Below the pieces are notes generated by a model. The model had not been told where the DNA came from. It saw only the letters and a program-made list of their open reading frames with translations, and searched no databases. From DASROJ01 sp035646975 (GTDB lineage Bacteria; Acidobacteriota; Polarisedimenticolia; JACPZX01; DASXTC01), in assembly GCA_035646975.1 (NCBI GenBank), contig DASROJ010000380.1, positions 1-7,251 on the forward strand: DNA of 7,251 nucleotides, in the 5' to 3' direction. This document shows positions 6,364 to 7,251 of this stretch, one piece after another (the stretch's first letter is position 1; every line of letters begins with the position of its first letter). The position numbers and the translations under genes are program-made.

Positions 6364-6399
6364 CGGCGGCATCGGCAGCATCGGCAGCATCGGCTGCAC
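6364..6399. repeat. 9-bp tandem repeat, four copies
   Basis: CGGCGGCAT (6364-6372), CGGCAGCAT (6373-6381), CGGCAGCAT (6382-6390) and CGGCTGCAC (6391-6399) follow one another without gaps. The middle two copies are identical and the outer two carry one or two changes. The array ends 53 nt before the kinase GTG. A unit length divisible by three would also fit coding DNA, reading MLPMLPMPP on the minus strand, but no gene there is supported. Confidence 0.8.
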
Positions 6400-6441
6400 C
6401 GGCCACACAGGCGCCAGGCCGGCCGACCATCACCGGGTTTC

Positions 6442-6446
6442 GGGAG
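6442..6446 (+). promoter_or_regulatory. Ribosome binding site of the sensor kinase
   Basis: GGGAG lies six nt upstream of the GTG at 6453. It supports that start over the upstream in-frame sequence, which stays open but reads as low-complexity Ala, Ser and Pro. Confidence 0.65.
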
Positions 6447-6452
6447 TCGCGC

Positions 6453-7251
6453 GTGAGAATCGGCACGAGGCTCGTGATTTTTCTTGCCGCGCCGCTTCTC
6501 GTCCTGATGGCGCTTTTCGGATGGCTGGACCAGGAGCGGAGCACCCGGCTGCTTCGGGAAGAGCTGGCCAAGGAAGGCCGCGCCATCGCGCGCACCGTCC
6601 AGTTCGAGATGGAGGACGCCGTCAGGGATGGACAGATCGAGAACACACGGGAGCTCGTGGACCAGATCACCGGCTACGAACGGGTTCTCGGGTTGAGGAT
6701 CTTCGGTCACGACGGCCAGCTCTCCTATCAGTCGGCCAATCTCTCCACCCACCTGTTCGATCACCCGGAAGACCTCGCCGAGGTGCTGCGGACCCGCAAG
6801 CCCCTCGAAGCCCATGGAAGGATCGAGGATCGCCCGGTTGTCAGTTTCATCCTGCCGCTGTCGCGCCCGGGCGGAGATCTCTTCGGGGCCGTGGAAATCC
6901 TCCAGCTCGAATCGTTCGTCGAAGAGGACGCGCGGTCCTCGCGAAACGAGGTCATCGCGCTGACCGCCGTGATGATCCTGGCGACCACCGGGGTCATCCT
7001 CCTGGTGACGCGCGTGTACGTGAGCCGGCCGATCGCCGACCTGGTTCGCAGCTTTCGCAAGGCCGGCGCGGGCGACCTCACCGCCCGGGTGCCCGTGAGA
7101 CGGGAAGAGGAGTTCGGCAGGCTCGCGATGGAATTCAACCGGATGAGCGCCCGGCTCGAGGAATCCCAGGGGCGGCTCGCGTCGGAGCAGGAAGAACGAC
7201 GGCGGGTCGAGGGGCGTCTGCGCAACGCGGAACGGCTGGCGAGCCTGGGAC
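6453..7251 (+). CDS. Membrane sensor histidine kinase (3' truncated)
   Basis: Starting at GTG 6453, 266 complete codons remain open to the window end. Residues 7-24 (LVIFLAAPLLVLMALFGW) are a first membrane helix. Residues 25-165 form an extracytoplasmic sensor region, possibly Cache/PAS-like, with GLRIFGHDGQLSYQS (80-94) and ILPLSRPGGDLFGAVEIL (133-150). Residues 166-190 are the second membrane helix, followed by a HAMP domain at 190-238 (SRPIADLVRSFRKAGAGDLT onward, with FGRLAMEFNRM at 221-231). An Arg/Glu-rich coiled coil leads into RNAERLASLG (257-266), which in NtrB/AtoS-like kinases directly precedes the HisKA box with the phosphorylated His. The catalytic His and ATPase domain must lie beyond the window. 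The gene is divergent from the pilT pair; a response-regulator partner would be expected downstream but is not seen. The ligand is unknown. The class call is firm even though the key His is missing from view. Confidence 0.92.
   Translation, partial: MRIGTRLVIFLAAPLLVLMALFGWLDQERSTRLLREELAKEGRAIARTVQFEMEDAVRDGQIENTRELVDQITGYERVLGLRIFGHDGQLSYQSANLSTHLFDHPEDLAEVLRTRKPLEAHGRIEDRPVVSFILPLSRPGGDLFGAVEILQLESFVEEDARSSRNEVIALTAVMILATTGVILLVTRVYVSRPIADLVRSFRKAGAGDLTARVPVRREEEFGRLAMEFNRMSARLEESQGRLASEQEERRRVEGRLRNAERLASLG

Larger units (their letters stand above)
6219..6452. other. Divergent intergenic region
   Basis: This 234-bp stretch separates the start of the minus-strand two-repeat gene from the start of the plus-strand kinase and should hold promoters for both. 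I see no convincing paired -35/-10 on either strand. A TAGAAT at 6346-6351 resembles a -10 for the kinase but has no -35 at the right distance. GGGCG and CGCCC near 6264-6278 could form a short hairpin around AACGG. The 9-bp tandem repeat and the palindrome cluster listed elsewhere lie in its kinase-proximal half. No convincing gene is visible. Confidence 0.55.

Noticed and set aside
6364..6399. CRISPR-like array
   Set aside because: Units are 9 bp with no spacers between them, so this is a simple tandem repeat.
5779..6408. Minus-strand frame beginning MWPVQPMLPMLPMPP over the 9-bp repeat
   Set aside because: Its 3' two thirds overlap the two-repeat protein in another frame and become Arg-rich nonsense. 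The start has no ribosome site, and the Met-Leu-Pro run simply reflects the DNA repeat.
6251..7225. Minus-strand frames opposite the kinase
   Set aside because: The plus strand encodes a full membrane helix, sensor, helix, HAMP and coiled-coil series with a ribosome site, so the opposite frames are shadows.

Overview
The window is compact, GC-rich bacterial chromosome with short intergenic gaps. The gene content (a YtrA-type GntR regulator with an ABC-2 exporter, a PilT ATPase, TolB/PD40-like and VCBS/FG-GAP propellers, and a HAMP sensor kinase) fits a Gram-negative or deep-branching didermic lineage. Acidobacteriota or a similar soil or sediment phylum is my best guess. That placement is inference from gene style, because no rRNA or other marker is present.

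Layout. Positions 2-853 (+) hold the 3' part of an FG-GAP/VCBS propeller protein. It converges on a three-gene minus-strand operon at 4107-882. That operon encodes a short GntR/YtrA-type repressor, an ABC-2-type ATPase, and a 638-residue protein joining a seven-helix ABC-2 permease to a C-terminal six-bladed TolB/PD40-like propeller. The ATPase and permease genes overlap by an ATGA. Upstream of the operon is a near-consensus sigma-70-like promoter (TTGACA, 17 nt, TAGATT on the minus strand). A perfect 11-bp inverted repeat covers the predicted start site, flanked by three 8-bp tandem units. This looks like a self-repressed cassette.

Upstream on the same strand lies a second minus-strand pair at 6218-4254. 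It encodes an uncharacterised protein of about 165 residues built from two similar halves, followed 15 nt later by a PilT-family ATPase of 483 residues. The ATPase is longer than normal because its N-terminal domain appears to be present twice, the first copy being diverged.

A 234-bp divergent region contains a 9-bp tandem repeat and an odd cluster of three six-base palindromes. From there the plus strand starts a membrane sensor histidine kinase at 6453. It is cut by the window end just before the expected phospho-acceptor His.

The points most worth following up are the permease-propeller fusion with its operator-rich promoter, the duplicated PilT N-domain, and the two-repeat protein coupled to it. 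I see no tRNA, rRNA, CRISPR array, transposase or integrase in the window.
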